Assembly (NCBI RefSeq): GCF_000403845.2
Contig: NZ_KE159567.1
Coordinates: forward strand, 752,911-816,910
DNA length: 64,000 nt
Reading direction: 5' to 3'
Source: Eubacterium sp. 14-2
GTDB taxonomy: Bacteria; Bacillota; Clostridia; Lachnospirales; Lachnospiraceae
Shown one piece after another: positions 36,422 to 45,827 of this stretch. Every line of letters starts with the position of its first letter. Positions within the stretch are counted from its first letter, which is position 1. The notes below the pieces were generated by a model. That model saw only the letters and a program-made list of their open reading frames with translations. It had not been told where the DNA came from and did not search any database. Position numbers and translations under genes: made by a program.

Positions 36422-37114
36422 ATGATATTGGATTTGCAGAACATATTTAAAGATTATCAGCAGGATAAGCTGGTGGTTCCGGTACTGAAAGACATATCCC
36501 TTCAGGTGGAAGAAGGGGAATATGTGGCCATTATGGGGCCTTCCGGTTCCGGAAAAACCACGTTGATGAATATTATCGGCTGCCTGGACCGACCTACTTC
36601 AGGAGCCTATCAGCTTGCGGGAGAAGATGTACTGAAATGTAAGGACAGAGAAATGTCAGACCTGCGGCTGCGCAGCATTGGATTTGTGTTTCAGAGTTTT
36701 CACCTTCTTTCCAGACAGAGTGCTCTGGACAACGTTGCGCTGCCCTTAAGCTACGCGGGCATTAAGAAGAAAGAACGGAAGGAGCGGGCAGTCCGGGCGC
36801 TGGAGAGAGTAGGACTGGGAGATCGTGTGACGTTTAAGTCCACCCAGTTGTCCGGCGGTCAGAAACAGCGTGTGGCAATTGCCAGAGCCATGGTAAACAG
36901 TCCCAAAATTCTTCTGGCAGACGAGCCCACAGGAGCGCTGGACTCCAAATCAGGAGAACAGATTATGGAGCTGTTTCAGAAACTGAACGAGGAAGGGGTG
37001 ACCATCGTGATGATTACCCATGACAGAAATATTGCCTCCAGGGCGAAACGAATTGTACACATTATTGATGGAATGATTACGGAAGAAAGCGGCAGGGAGG
37101 GAGAGAATGCATAA
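36422..37114 (+). CDS. ABC transporter ATPase, MacB/LolD type
   Basis: 230 residues. Walker A GPSGSGKTT (about 41-49), Q-loop FQSF, signature LSGGQKQRVAIARA, Walker B ILLADEPTGALD and the switch His in MITHDR. It belongs to the MacB family of ATPases used for peptide, antibiotic or lipoprotein export. It lies 24 nt after the first adaptor gene and overlaps the second by 8 nt. Confidence 0.95.
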   Translation: MILDLQNIFKDYQQDKLVVPVLKDISLQVEEGEYVAIMGPSGSGKTTLMNIIGCLDRPTSGAYQLAGEDVLKCKDREMSDLRLRSIGFVFQSFHLLSRQSALDNVALPLSYAGIKKKERKERAVRALERVGLGDRVTFKSTQLSGGQKQRVAIARAMVNSPKILLADEPTGALDSKSGEQIMELFQKLNEEGVTIVMITHDRNIASRAKRIVHIIDGMITEESGREGENA

Positions 37115-38687
37115 AAAAGGAATTATTATTACTGTGATATCTCTTGGTGTTGTGGGAATTGGAGTCTTTGCCGGAATAAAAGTATATCAGAATTATCAGA
37201 GAGGCAACACTACAGCAGAGGTACAGTATGTGTCAGACCTCAGTTCCTACTATTACGGAGAGGAAACCAGCAGTTCCGGAATGGTAACCAACGACCAGTC
37301 CCAGGATGTCTATGCGCTGGATGAGAAAACCATTTCAGAAGTGCATGTAGAAGAGGGACAGACCGTTTCTGTGGGAGATCCCCTGATTTCTTATGACATG
37401 ACCATGTCCAATCTGGAACTGGAAATGAAAGAACTGGACGTTTCTACGATAAACAGCAGGCTGGAGGGGGCAAAAAAGCAGCTGGAGCGTCTGAAGAATA
37501 CCACGCCCATTGCTCCGAGGCCGGAAGAGCCGGATATTCCGGAACCTGAGCCGGAGCCGGAACCTGAGCCGGAACCGGCGCTGCCTCCGGAAAAAACCGG
37601 GGAAGCCTATAATTATATTACCAGTGCATCCAAACCAACCAAAGGAAAAGGCACAGAAGAAAAGCCTTATATTTATCTGTGTATGCCGGACTGTTATGTG
37701 CTGGGAGAATTTATCAACAGCCTTTCGGAAGATGAAGATGAACCTGTTTATGTGAGCCTGGAAATACATAAAAAAAATGTATTGACGGGAAAGCTGATCA
37801 GTTCCTGGGAAATCAGCGGTGACAGCGGATTTCCTCAGATGGCGGATGATTCCAAATGGTCGGTAAAAACAAAATCCCAGATTACGGATGAAGATACAGA
37901 ATTGCCGGAAGAGCCGGAAGAACCGGAAATTCCGGAAGAATCTGAGGAGCCGGAAGAACCGGAAATTCCGGAAGGATACACAGCAGAAGAACTGGCAGAA
38001 AGAATCCGGGAAAAGGAAGAGGAAATCCGTGACCTGGATCTGAGCAGAAGAAAAGAAGAACTGGAGCTGGAACAGATGAAAAAAGTTTCCGGCGACGGTG
38101 TGGTAAAAGCCACGGTAAATGGCATTGTCAAAGACCTGGGGGATAAGGATGACCCGCCTAAGGATGAACCGTTTCTTACGGTGGCAGGTTCTGAGGGACT
38201 GTATGTAAGCGGTTCTCTCAGCGAACTGCAGCTTGGTGAGGTAAAAGTGGGGCAGGTAATTTATGCCAGTTCCTGGGAAAGCGGCAGGAGCTTTGAAGCC
38301 AGAATTACGGAGATTTCCAGTTACCCCCAGGAGAACAGCAACGCCTACGGGGAGGGGAACCCAAATGTGTCCTATTATCCCTACACCGCTTATATTGAAG
38401 ACACGGAAGGGCTGCGCAACGGAGAGTATGTGGATCTGACCATGTCGAATACGCAGGAAACAGACGGTATTTACCTGGATAAGGCTTTTGTGCGGGAAGA
38501 AGATGGTAAGAAGTATGTGCTGAAAGCGGATGAAAATAATCGTCTGGTGAAACAGTATGTAAAAACCGGAAAAACTATCTGGGGCCAGTCTGTGGAGATT
38601 CTGTCAGGATTGTCAAAAAGTGACAGAATTGCATTTCCATATGGAAAAACCGCAAAGGAAGGCATCAAAGTTGAAGGCAGTGAATAG
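37107..38687 (+). CDS. Second HlyD/MacA-type adaptor protein with Pro-Glu repeats
   Basis: 526 residues. N-terminal membrane anchor (about 5-25), short lipoyl-like segment (VHVEEGQTVSVGDPLISYD), first helix, then a Pro-Glu repeat (PEPEPEPEPEP, about 143-158), an inserted domain of about 100 residues (about 165-255), a second Pro-Glu repeat (about 265-290), the return helix and the beta domains. The repeats stand where a normal adaptor has its helical hairpin tip. Overlaps the ATPase gene by 8 nt, so it is part of the same operon. Confidence 0.87.
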   Translation: MHKKGIIITVISLGVVGIGVFAGIKVYQNYQRGNTTAEVQYVSDLSSYYYGEETSSSGMVTNDQSQDVYALDEKTISEVHVEEGQTVSVGDPLISYDMTMSNLELEMKELDVSTINSRLEGAKKQLERLKNTTPIAPRPEEPDIPEPEPEPEPEPEPALPPEKTGEAYNYITSASKPTKGKGTEEKPYIYLCMPDCYVLGEFINSLSEDEDEPVYVSLEIHKKNVLTGKLISSWEISGDSGFPQMADDSKWSVKTKSQITDEDTELPEEPEEPEIPEESEEPEEPEIPEGYTAEELAERIREKEEEIRDLDLSRRKEELELEQMKKVSGDGVVKATVNGIVKDLGDKDDPPKDEPFLTVAGSEGLYVSGSLSELQLGEVKVGQVIYASSWESGRSFEARITEISSYPQENSNAYGEGNPNVSYYPYTAYIEDTEGLRNGEYVDLTMSNTQETDGIYLDKAFVREEDGKKYVLKADENNRLVKQYVKTGKTIWGQSVEILSGLSKSDRIAFPYGKTAKEGIKVEGSE

Positions 38688-38720
38688 TCAGAGCGGACAT
38701 AGAATGAAGGAGAAAAACAG

Positions 38721-39974
38721 ATGTTAGAAAATATCAGACTGTCCTTTCAGGGACTGTGGTCGCATAAAATGCGTTCCTTTCTTACCATGCTGGGCATTAT
38801 TATTGGTATTGCGGCAATTATTGCCATTGTGTCCACCATCAAGGGGACCAATGAGCAGATTAAGGAGAACTTAATCGGTTCCGGGGATAATACAGTAAAT
38901 GTAAGGCTTTATCAGGGTGATAACAGTTATGAAATAGATTATTACGGCGTACCGGACGGTGTGCCGGTCATTTCAGAAGAAACACGGGAAAAAATGCTGG
39001 AACTGGACCATGTGGAAGATGTCGCCCTGTACACTTCAAGGGAAACTTACCAGGCAGTGTATTATCAGAATACCGCCATGTCCGGAGGAAAAATCTGTGG
39101 CATTGACAGGCATTATCTGGATACCTGCAACTATATTATCAAACAGGGCCGGGGATTCTGCGAGTCTGATTATAGTAAATTCCGCAAAGTGGTATTGCTG
39201 GATGAAAATTCTGCTGAAACTCTGTTTCAGGGCACGGATCCTGTGGGAAAAACAGTGGAAATTCAGAAAGAGCCTTTTACAGTAATCGGAGTGATTGCGA
39301 AGTCCACCAGATTCGAGCCGGTCATCAACAGCATTGAGGAATATTATACCTATGCGGAATCCAGCAGCGGTGCAGTGTATGTACCGGATACTGCCTGGCC
39401 TGTACTGTACGGGTATGACGAGCCTCAGTCGGTTATCCTGAAGCTGGACAGTGTGGACAATATGACAGTTGCGGGAAAAGATGCTTCCAATATTCTGAAT
39501 ACCGGTTTGAATGCAACCGATGAAACGTTAAAATACAAGGCTGACGATTTGCTGAAACAGGCGGAAGATATTCAGAAACTCAGCCAGTCCACCAATACCA
39601 TGTTAATCTGGATTGCAGGAATTTCTCTGCTGGTAGGCGGTATCGGCGTTATGAATATCATGCTGGTGTCTGTTACGGAGCGTACACAGGAAATTGGCCT
39701 GAAGAAAGCGATTGGGGCCAGAAAAGGTAAGATTCTGGGGCAGTTTCTGACAGAAGCGGCAGTGCTTACCAGCCTGGGAGGCCTGATCGGGGTCATTGTG
39801 GGAATTATCCTGGCAGAGGTTATTTCAAGAATAACCAGTACGCTGGTGGCTATCAGTGTTCCGGCGTCAGTTCTGGCAGTTATATTTTCCATGGCCATCG
39901 GGATTATTTTCGGACTGCTTCCATCATACAAAGCAGCCAATCTGAATCCCATTGACGCCCTTCGTCATGAATAA
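38721..39974 (+). CDS. MacB/FtsX-type ABC transporter permease
   Basis: 417 residues. An N-terminal helix (MRSFLTMLGIIIGIAAIIAI), a large extracytoplasmic MacB core domain (about 45-280) and three C-terminal helices with the FtsX stretch TERTQEIGLKKAIGARKG. Together with the ATPase it makes a mechanotransmission-type exporter. The presence of two different adaptors in the operon is notable. AAGGAG precedes the ATG. A terminator follows. Confidence 0.94.
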   Translation: MLENIRLSFQGLWSHKMRSFLTMLGIIIGIAAIIAIVSTIKGTNEQIKENLIGSGDNTVNVRLYQGDNSYEIDYYGVPDGVPVISEETREKMLELDHVEDVALYTSRETYQAVYYQNTAMSGGKICGIDRHYLDTCNYIIKQGRGFCESDYSKFRKVVLLDENSAETLFQGTDPVGKTVEIQKEPFTVIGVIAKSTRFEPVINSIEEYYTYAESSSGAVYVPDTAWPVLYGYDEPQSVILKLDSVDNMTVAGKDASNILNTGLNATDETLKYKADDLLKQAEDIQKLSQSTNTMLIWIAGISLLVGGIGVMNIMLVSVTERTQEIGLKKAIGARKGKILGQFLTEAAVLTSLGGLIGVIVGIILAEVISRITSTLVAISVPASVLAVIFSMAIGIIFGLLPSYKAANLNPIDALRHE

Positions 39975-39998
39975 AATTCACAGTTATTAAAATTTCAG

Positions 39999-40027
39999 GT
40001 GTGCCATATTGATGTGGCACATCTTTT
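39999..40027 (+). terminator. Intrinsic terminator after the MacB-type permease
   Basis: GTGCCA and TGGCAC pair around TATTGATG, followed by ATCTTTTT. Confidence 0.65.
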
Positions 40028-40134
40028 TCCGGAAAAAGTCAGGCTCTTCCGGAAAAAGTGTACCGGGAGGAAACAGAGGAGATGAACCGGCTGTTGAAAC
40101 AGCGGAAGGAAAAAAGAGATCTGGAGGGAAAAAA

Positions 40135-41064
40135 GTGATTAAATTGGAGCATGTTACCAAAGATTATGGAAATAAAAAGGGTGTGTTTGATCTTTCTTTT
40201 TCTGTTCCGCAGGGAGAAGTGTTCGGGTACCTGGGGCCCAACGGGGCGGGAAAAACCACTACTATCCGCCAGCTTATGGGATTTATCCGGCCGGATGGGG
40301 GAAACTGCCAGATGATGGGAAAGGAATGTTTCAGACAGGCCTGGGAAATTCAGCAGCGAACCGGATATCTTGCGGGAGAACTGGCTTTTCCGGAAGATAT
40401 GACCGGGCTGGGATTTCTGAAATTTATGGCGGATCTGAAAGGAATGAAAGACCGGAAGGTGATGAAAGATCTGATGGAACGGTTTGAGCTGAATCCCCAG
40501 GGGAAGATAAAGAAAATGTCCAGAGGCATGAAGCAGAAAGTGGGAATTATAAATGCGTTTATGCATGGCCCGGAGATTGTGATTCTGGATGAGCCTACCA
40601 GCGGACTGGATCCCCTGATGCAGAATACGTTTGTGGAACTGATTCTGGAGGAAAAGAAGAAAGGGACTACCATACTGATGTCCTCCCATATTTTTGAGGA
40701 AATCGAAAAAACCTGCGACCGGACAGCCATTATCCGTTCCGGCCGGATTGCCGCAGTGGAAAATATGAAAGATCTGACAGGAAAGCGAAAGAAAATATAT
40801 CTGGTGACGCTGGAGCAGAAGGAGGACGCAGAAAGGTTCCTGAGGGAGCCGGGAATTCAGAAATGGAGTCATCCGGGAACCAGAGAAACACTTCTTCCGA
40901 ATCAGGCGGAGTTTACCATATCCGGCAGTCTGCCGGATGCGCTGATCACCATTGCTTCTTATGGAGTAAAAGACCTGGAAGCCAGAAACCAGAGCCTGGA
41001 AGAACTGTTTTTGCAGTATTATGAAGAAGATGTTTCACAGAAGAAAGGAAGGTGGGAAAAATGA
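40135..41064 (+). CDS. ABC transporter ATPase, drug/lipid (CcmA/DrrA) type
   Basis: 309 residues from GTG 40135, preceded by GGAGGG at good spacing. Walker A GPNGAGKTT, signature MSRGMKQKVGI, Walker B IVILDEPTSGLDP and switch His SSHIF. A C-terminal extension of about 90 residues follows the nucleotide-binding domain. A longer in-frame reading from about 40009 would start inside the terminator and is less likely. An 18-codon frame (40082-40138, GAGGAG upstream) ends over this start as GTGA and could couple translation. Confidence 0.9.
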   Translation: MIKLEHVTKDYGNKKGVFDLSFSVPQGEVFGYLGPNGAGKTTTIRQLMGFIRPDGGNCQMMGKECFRQAWEIQQRTGYLAGELAFPEDMTGLGFLKFMADLKGMKDRKVMKDLMERFELNPQGKIKKMSRGMKQKVGIINAFMHGPEIVILDEPTSGLDPLMQNTFVELILEEKKKGTTILMSSHIFEEIEKTCDRTAIIRSGRIAAVENMKDLTGKRKKIYLVTLEQKEDAERFLREPGIQKWSHPGTRETLLPNQAEFTISGSLPDALITIASYGVKDLEARNQSLEELFLQYYEEDVSQKKGRWEK

Positions 41065-41861
41065 TATCAGTGCCTTTGCTTAAAAGAAATATCAGAGTCT
41101 GCCTTATGCCTTTTCTGGTGATTTTTGCAGTGCTCTGTCTGTACACCACAGTAATTGTTTATATGTATAACCCGGAACTTTCCGAAATGCTGAGCGGATA
41201 TCAGCAGGCGCTGCCGGAGATGATGGCGGCTGTGGGCATGACGGGAATTGCCTCTGACCTGCTGGAATGGATACAGATTTACCTGTATGGATTTATCATG
41301 CTGCTGTTTCCCCTGATTTTTATTCTGATTATGGTACAGAAACTGCTGATGAGTCAGATAGAATCCAAAACCCTGGCAAATCTTCTGGCCACTCCCAATT
41401 CCAGGAAAAAAATCATCCTTACCCAGATTTGCTCCATGGTATTGTGGATGGTATTGCTGCACGTTCTGATAACAGCAGTGGGGGTGGCAGGCTGTGAAAT
41501 TATGTTTCCGGGAGAACTGGATACGGGCAGATATCTGGCACTGAATTTCAGCACCCTGCTATTGCAGACTGCAGTGACAGGAATTGTCTTTTTTGCAGCC
41601 TGCTGCGTCAGTGAAAGTAAGGCTTACTACCTGACAGGGGCCGGGATACCGGTGCTGTTTTTCCTGTTCCGGATGATTTCCAATATGGGAGAAAAACTGG
41701 AAAAGCTGAAGTACGCAACCATTTATTCCCTGCTGCCTGCAGAAGAAATTCTGAAGGAAAATATGGTTTTTCCCATTCAGAATGGGGTTCTTCTGGGAAT
41801 TGCCGCAGGGTTGTTTGCAGTGGGAGCCATAAGGTTCTGTCGGCGGGATATCTCCCTGTAA
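41061..41861 (+). CDS. ABC-2 type permease
   Basis: 266 residues, six predicted helices, with a large first loop after helix 1 as in ABC-2 permeases (SEMLSGYQQALPEMMAAVG). The ATG at 41061 overlaps the ATPase stop as ATGA, so the pair is translationally coupled. Likely a small exporter; substrate unknown. Confidence 0.88.
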   Translation: MISVPLLKRNIRVCLMPFLVIFAVLCLYTTVIVYMYNPELSEMLSGYQQALPEMMAAVGMTGIASDLLEWIQIYLYGFIMLLFPLIFILIMVQKLLMSQIESKTLANLLATPNSRKKIILTQICSMVLWMVLLHVLITAVGVAGCEIMFPGELDTGRYLALNFSTLLLQTAVTGIVFFAACCVSESKAYYLTGAGIPVLFFLFRMISNMGEKLEKLKYATIYSLLPAEEILKENMVFPIQNGVLLGIAAGLFAVGAIRFCRRDISL

Positions 41862-41889
41862 AGCAAAACAGCCCGTTATCTGCGGCTGG

Positions 41890-43278
41890 TTACTGCTGGC
41901 ATTCCGTTAAATCGGTTTTGCAGTTTTCCAGCCTGGTCATGTCAGAAAATTCTTTCCGCACCACAAAGATACTGATAAAAAATGCGGCGGTGTCCGCTGC
42001 CGGTGCGGAAAATAAAATGCCGTCCAGTCCCCAGAACAGCGGGAAAATCAGAATCAGCGGAATCAGCAGAAGCACCTGTCTGGACAGAGACAGCAATATG
42101 CCTTTCATGGGTTTTCCAATGGCGGAAAAGAAGCTGGCGGACAACATCTGCACATTGTTTATAATCACCATCATCAGGAAGATCCGCATGAAACGTATCG
42201 TAAATTCCATGTACAGCTTTTCGCCGGAGCCGAACAGCGAAATGATGTACTGGGGAAAAAACTGGAAAACAATAAAAGAAAGTACCGACATAACAAAAGA
42301 GCATTTGATTTCCAGTTTATAAAGGGCTTTTACCCGGTCGTACTGCTTCGCACCGTAGTTGAAGCCCAGAATGGGCTGGGAACCCTGGGCAAGGCCTACC
42401 AGTACGCCGATGACAATGGAATTGACTTTCATGACAATGCCTGCGCCGGAAAGGGGAATATCCGGGCCATAGACAGACTGTGTGCCATAATGAGTCAGGG
42501 AATTATTCAGCACAATCTGCAGCAGGGTGATAGCCAGCTGGTTCAGGCTGTTGCTGATGCCAAGGGAGGCAATCGCCGCGCAGTTCTGAGGAGAAAGGCT
42601 GAAAAAATCCATGCCCAGGGTAACGGTCTGAAAGTGAAATAAATACCTGAGGGCAATCAGGAAGGAAATAACCTGAGAGATTGCAGTGGCCCAGGCTGCG
42701 CCTGCTACGCCCATATGAAATCCGAAAATAAAAACGGGGTCCAGAATGGTGTTTACCACTGCGCCCACTACCATGCAGATCATGGAATATCCGGGGCTCC
42801 CGTCAGCACGGATAATATTGCTCAGCACATTGGTGAGCAGCAGAAACGGAATCCCCATACCGGTGATTTTCACATAGCTGTAGGCGTAAGGCATAACCGT
42901 TTCCGTGGCGCCGAAGGCATAAAGCATCGGAGTGGTAAAAATTTCTGTCGCCAGGCAGATGACAAGTCCGAAAGCGGCCGCCATCCAGAACATGTTTCCC
43001 ACACATTGCCGGGCTTCTTTTACATTGCCGGCGCCCAGTTCCAGGGAAAACTTTGCCGCGCCGCCCACTCCCACCAGAAGGGCAGCGGCCAGACAGATGG
43101 TGGTAATCGGAAAGGCCACGTTGGTGGCCGCATTTCCAAGATATCCCACGCCCTGTCCGATAAATATCTGGTCTACAATGTTGTACAGAGAGCTGACCAC
43201 CATGGCAATAATGGAGGGAATGGCAAACTGCCTCAGCAGCACAGGTATTTTCTGGTATCCAAGAGGATTTTCTTTCAT
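41890..43278 (-). CDS. MATE-family multidrug exporter
   Basis: Twelve-helix sodium or proton antiporter, 462 residues from the ATG at 43278 (AGAAGG upstream). MATE features include FAIPSIIAMVVSSLYNIVDQIF at the start, ADGSPGYSMICMVVGAVVNTILDPVFIFGF in the middle and GLAQGSQPILGFNYGA in the second half. An upstream GTG/TTG-initiated extension to about 43323 is unlikely. It converges on the ABC-2 pair and is divergent from serS. Confidence 0.94.
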   Translation of the reverse strand: MKENPLGYQKIPVLLRQFAIPSIIAMVVSSLYNIVDQIFIGQGVGYLGNAATNVAFPITTICLAAALLVGVGGAAKFSLELGAGNVKEARQCVGNMFWMAAAFGLVICLATEIFTTPMLYAFGATETVMPYAYSYVKITGMGIPFLLLTNVLSNIIRADGSPGYSMICMVVGAVVNTILDPVFIFGFHMGVAGAAWATAISQVISFLIALRYLFHFQTVTLGMDFFSLSPQNCAAIASLGISNSLNQLAITLLQIVLNNSLTHYGTQSVYGPDIPLSGAGIVMKVNSIVIGVLVGLAQGSQPILGFNYGAKQYDRVKALYKLEIKCSFVMSVLSFIVFQFFPQYIISLFGSGEKLYMEFTIRFMRIFLMMVIINNVQMLSASFFSAIGKPMKGILLSLSRQVLLLIPLILIFPLFWGLDGILFSAPAADTAAFFISIFVVRKEFSDMTRLENCKTDLTECQQ

Positions 43279-43415
43279 TTGTATCTGACCTTCTTTCTTT
43301 TTGCGGCTCAGGTGCAGAAGCACCCGAATCGTGTTTTAAAATAGTTTCACCTGTAAATTTTAGTTCTATATTCCTGTATTTGTCAATTGATTGTTTACAA
43401 TTATGTGGGTAAAAG

Positions 43416-43444
43416 TTGTAATTTTATGGGAAATCCGCTATACT
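43416..43444 (+). promoter_or_regulatory. Predicted sigma-A promoter of serS
   Basis: TTGTAA (43416-43421), 17-bp spacer, TATACT (43439-43444). The leader is only about 28 nt, which leaves no room for a T-box. Confidence 0.7.
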
Positions 43445-43477
43445 AATGGGAAAGCTCAGTAGATGAAGGAGGAAATC

Positions 43478-44770
43478 ATGATTGATTTAAAATTTTTAAG
43501 AGAAAATCCGGAAACAGTGAAACAGAATATCCGGAACAAATTTCAGGACAGCAAACTGCCGTTGGTGGATGAAGTCATAGAGCTGGATGTTCAGGCCAGA
43601 AAGACCCAGCAGGAGGCAGATGCCCTCCGGGCAGAGCGTAAAAAGCTCTCCAGACAGATAGGGGCTCTGATGGGCCAGGGGAAGAAGGAAGAAGCGGAAG
43701 AAGTGAAAGCTCAGGTAAATAAAGGAGCAGAGCGTCTTGCTGAACTGGAAAAAATGGAAGGGGAACTGCAGGAAAAAGTAACGAAAATTATGATGACCAT
43801 TCCGAATATCATAGATCCTTCCGTACCCATTGGCAGAGACGACAGCGAAAATGTGGAAGTGGAGAAATACGGAGAGCCGGTAACACCGGATTTTGAAATT
43901 CCCTATCATGGGGAAATTATGGAAAGATTTCAGGGCCTTGATCTTGACAGCGCCAGAAAGGTGGCCGGCAACGGTTTTTACTATCTGATGGGAGATATTG
44001 CCAGACTGCATTCCGCGGTAATTTCCTACGCAAGAGACTTTATGATCAGCAGAGGCTTTACCTACTGTGTGCCGCCTTTTATGATTCGCAGCAATGTGGT
44101 AACCGGCGTTATGAGTTTTGCGGAAATGGACGCCATGATGTACAAGATTGAAGGAGAAGACCTGTATCTGATTGGAACCAGTGAGCATTCCATGATTGGA
44201 AAATTCATTGACACCATTTTAAACGAGGAGCAGCTTCCCCAGACTCTGACCAGCTATTCCCCCTGTTTCCGCAAGGAAAAGGGAGCGCACGGCATTGAAG
44301 AGAGAGGGGTATACCGTATTCATCAGTTTGAAAAGCAGGAGATGATTGTGGTCTGCAAACCGGAAGAATCCCCCATGTGGTTTGACAGGCTGTGGCAGAA
44401 TACCGTGGATCTGTTCCGGTCTCTGGATATTCCGGTGCGTACGCTGGAGTGCTGTTCCGGCGACCTGGCAGACCTGAAGGTGAAATCTGTTGACGTGGAA
44501 GCCTGGTCTCCCCGACAGCAGAAATATTTTGAGGTGGGAAGCTGTTCCAATCTTGGAGACGCTCAGGCCCGGAGGCTGAAAATCCGCGTGAACGGCAAAG
44601 AAGGCAAGTATTTTGCCCATACTCTCAACAACACGGTGGTGGCTCCTCCCCGTATGCTGATTGCATTTCTGGAAAATAATTTATGTGAGGACGGAAGCGT
44701 GAAGATACCGGAAGCGCTGCGTCCTTATATGGGCGGCCAGGATAAAATTGTTCCGCCGGAAAAATCATGA
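43478..44770 (+). CDS. serS: Seryl-tRNA synthetase
   Basis: Class II synthetase, 430 residues. The N-terminal tRNA-binding coiled coil (about 30-105, RAERKKLSRQIGALMGQGKK) is followed by the catalytic core with SYSPCFRKEKGAHGIEERGVYRIHQF (motif 2) and NNTVVAPPRMLIAFLEN (motif 3). The ATG at 43478 gives the conserved start MIDLKFLREN and has AAGGAGG upstream. Confidence 0.97.
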   Translation: MIDLKFLRENPETVKQNIRNKFQDSKLPLVDEVIELDVQARKTQQEADALRAERKKLSRQIGALMGQGKKEEAEEVKAQVNKGAERLAELEKMEGELQEKVTKIMMTIPNIIDPSVPIGRDDSENVEVEKYGEPVTPDFEIPYHGEIMERFQGLDLDSARKVAGNGFYYLMGDIARLHSAVISYARDFMISRGFTYCVPPFMIRSNVVTGVMSFAEMDAMMYKIEGEDLYLIGTSEHSMIGKFIDTILNEEQLPQTLTSYSPCFRKEKGAHGIEERGVYRIHQFEKQEMIVVCKPEESPMWFDRLWQNTVDLFRSLDIPVRTLECCSGDLADLKVKSVDVEAWSPRQQKYFEVGSCSNLGDAQARRLKIRVNGKEGKYFAHTLNNTVVAPPRMLIAFLENNLCEDGSVKIPEALRPYMGGQDKIVPPEKS

Positions 44771-45609
44771 AGAAAAAGTATATTTGGGCCGGAATCGGAG
44801 CTTCGGTTCTTCTGATGTTATTGTGTCTTGCAATCTGGGCAGCGCCTCTGATTCAGACAGCTTTTCTGCTGGGTGACGTATCAGAATTTGAGTATGAGCT
44901 GTCGGTGGATCTGGAGGAAAAAAATCTCACAGAACAGCAGAAGCAGCTTGTGGATATCTTGTCTCTGATTCTGACCGGAGGAGAAAATTCCGCTCTGTCC
45001 TGGGAGATAGACGGAAGGGTATCGGATGGAACAGCATTTGGACAGATTTACTGTAAGGGCAGGAAGGAGCCTGTGACAGAGGTATACTTTCAGCAGGAAG
45101 AAGGATACCTCAATGTGGAAATGCTGTATAATACAATCCGGGATAATGTACTTGAGCAGCATCCTCTGCTGGGCAGAGCAGTGCCGGAATGGGGGTATGG
45201 CGCCTTTCTTTCCACCGCACAGGTGGAAGAAATGTTCCATGTGGATCTGAAAGACCTGTTTCAGTCAGAAGAACTGACGGAAAATCAGAAAAACAGCCCT
45301 CTGGAGCTGTTTCGTATCTTCCTGGGAATGAAACGGAAAAGAGGGGCGGACGGACAGCGGCAGTTTGAAATAGAGCTGGAAAATTACCGGATTCTGCTGG
45401 AACCCGGAAAAGAGAAAGACCGGCCTGCTGTCAGGGTGAAGGCTTCTGACCAGTCAGAAGGACAGGCAGCGGCAGTTTACAACGGTAAATTTGTATTTGG
45501 AGATACGGAGAAAGTCACGGTGCCGGATGACCGGATGACTGACCGGGATGTTCAGCAGTATGCAAGGCTGTGGGAGGGAATCAGCAGCATACAGGAACTG
45601 TTTCAGTGA
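44767..45609 (+). CDS. Membrane-anchored protein of unknown function, coupled to serS
   Basis: 280 residues, no family recognised. One N-terminal membrane helix (about 5-30) anchors an extracytoplasmic domain rich in beta strands, with charged helices (NLTEQQKQLVDILSLILTG, TENQKNSPLELFRIFLG). It starts inside the serS stop (ATGA overlap), so it must be translated with serS; there is no evident link in function. It resembles other lipoprotein-like or single-pass proteins of Lachnospiraceae only in layout. Confidence 0.75.
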   Translation: MKKKYIWAGIGASVLLMLLCLAIWAAPLIQTAFLLGDVSEFEYELSVDLEEKNLTEQQKQLVDILSLILTGGENSALSWEIDGRVSDGTAFGQIYCKGRKEPVTEVYFQQEEGYLNVEMLYNTIRDNVLEQHPLLGRAVPEWGYGAFLSTAQVEEMFHVDLKDLFQSEELTENQKNSPLELFRIFLGMKRKRGADGQRQFEIELENYRILLEPGKEKDRPAVRVKASDQSEGQAAAVYNGKFVFGDTEKVTVPDDRMTDRDVQQYARLWEGISSIQELFQ

Positions 45610-45658
45610 ACCAGTGCTACGTTTAGCATACTGCGTATGCTCTGACGCACCGCAAATG

Positions 45659-45827
45659 GCGCAGCAAAGTGCCCAGGTCCCTCATGAGTGAGGGATTCAG
45701 GGAGTTGAAGCGGACCTGTCCGCTTTGTTCTCTTATAGGAAATTCCGTTGGATTTCCTATAAGAGAAAATAATTATCGCACTGCGGCGGAAAAGAAATAT
45801 GTCGCTAAAGCGACCCGCCGCAGGCGG
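45659..45827. repeat. Dispersed structured intergenic repeat, copy 4
   Basis: Upstream hairpin AGCATAC/GTATGCT (about 45626-45642) as in copy 1, then the 73-nt core (45659-45731). Next comes a perfect 16-bp hairpin (arms 45728-45743 and 45752-45767) with an 8-nt loop. GTCGC-TAAA-GCGAC and CCGCC-GCA-GGCGG follow. Here the large hairpin comes after the core, the reverse of copies 1-3. It lies between convergent genes. Confidence 0.8.

Noticed and set aside
36109-36444. Ser/Pro-rich open frame antisense to the acidic tail of the first adaptor
   Set aside because: It is the reverse reading of Asp/Glu codons and overlaps a well-supported gene.
43324-43477. Possible T-box leader ahead of serS
   Set aside because: A good promoter lies about 34 nt before the ATG, leaving too short a leader for a T-box.
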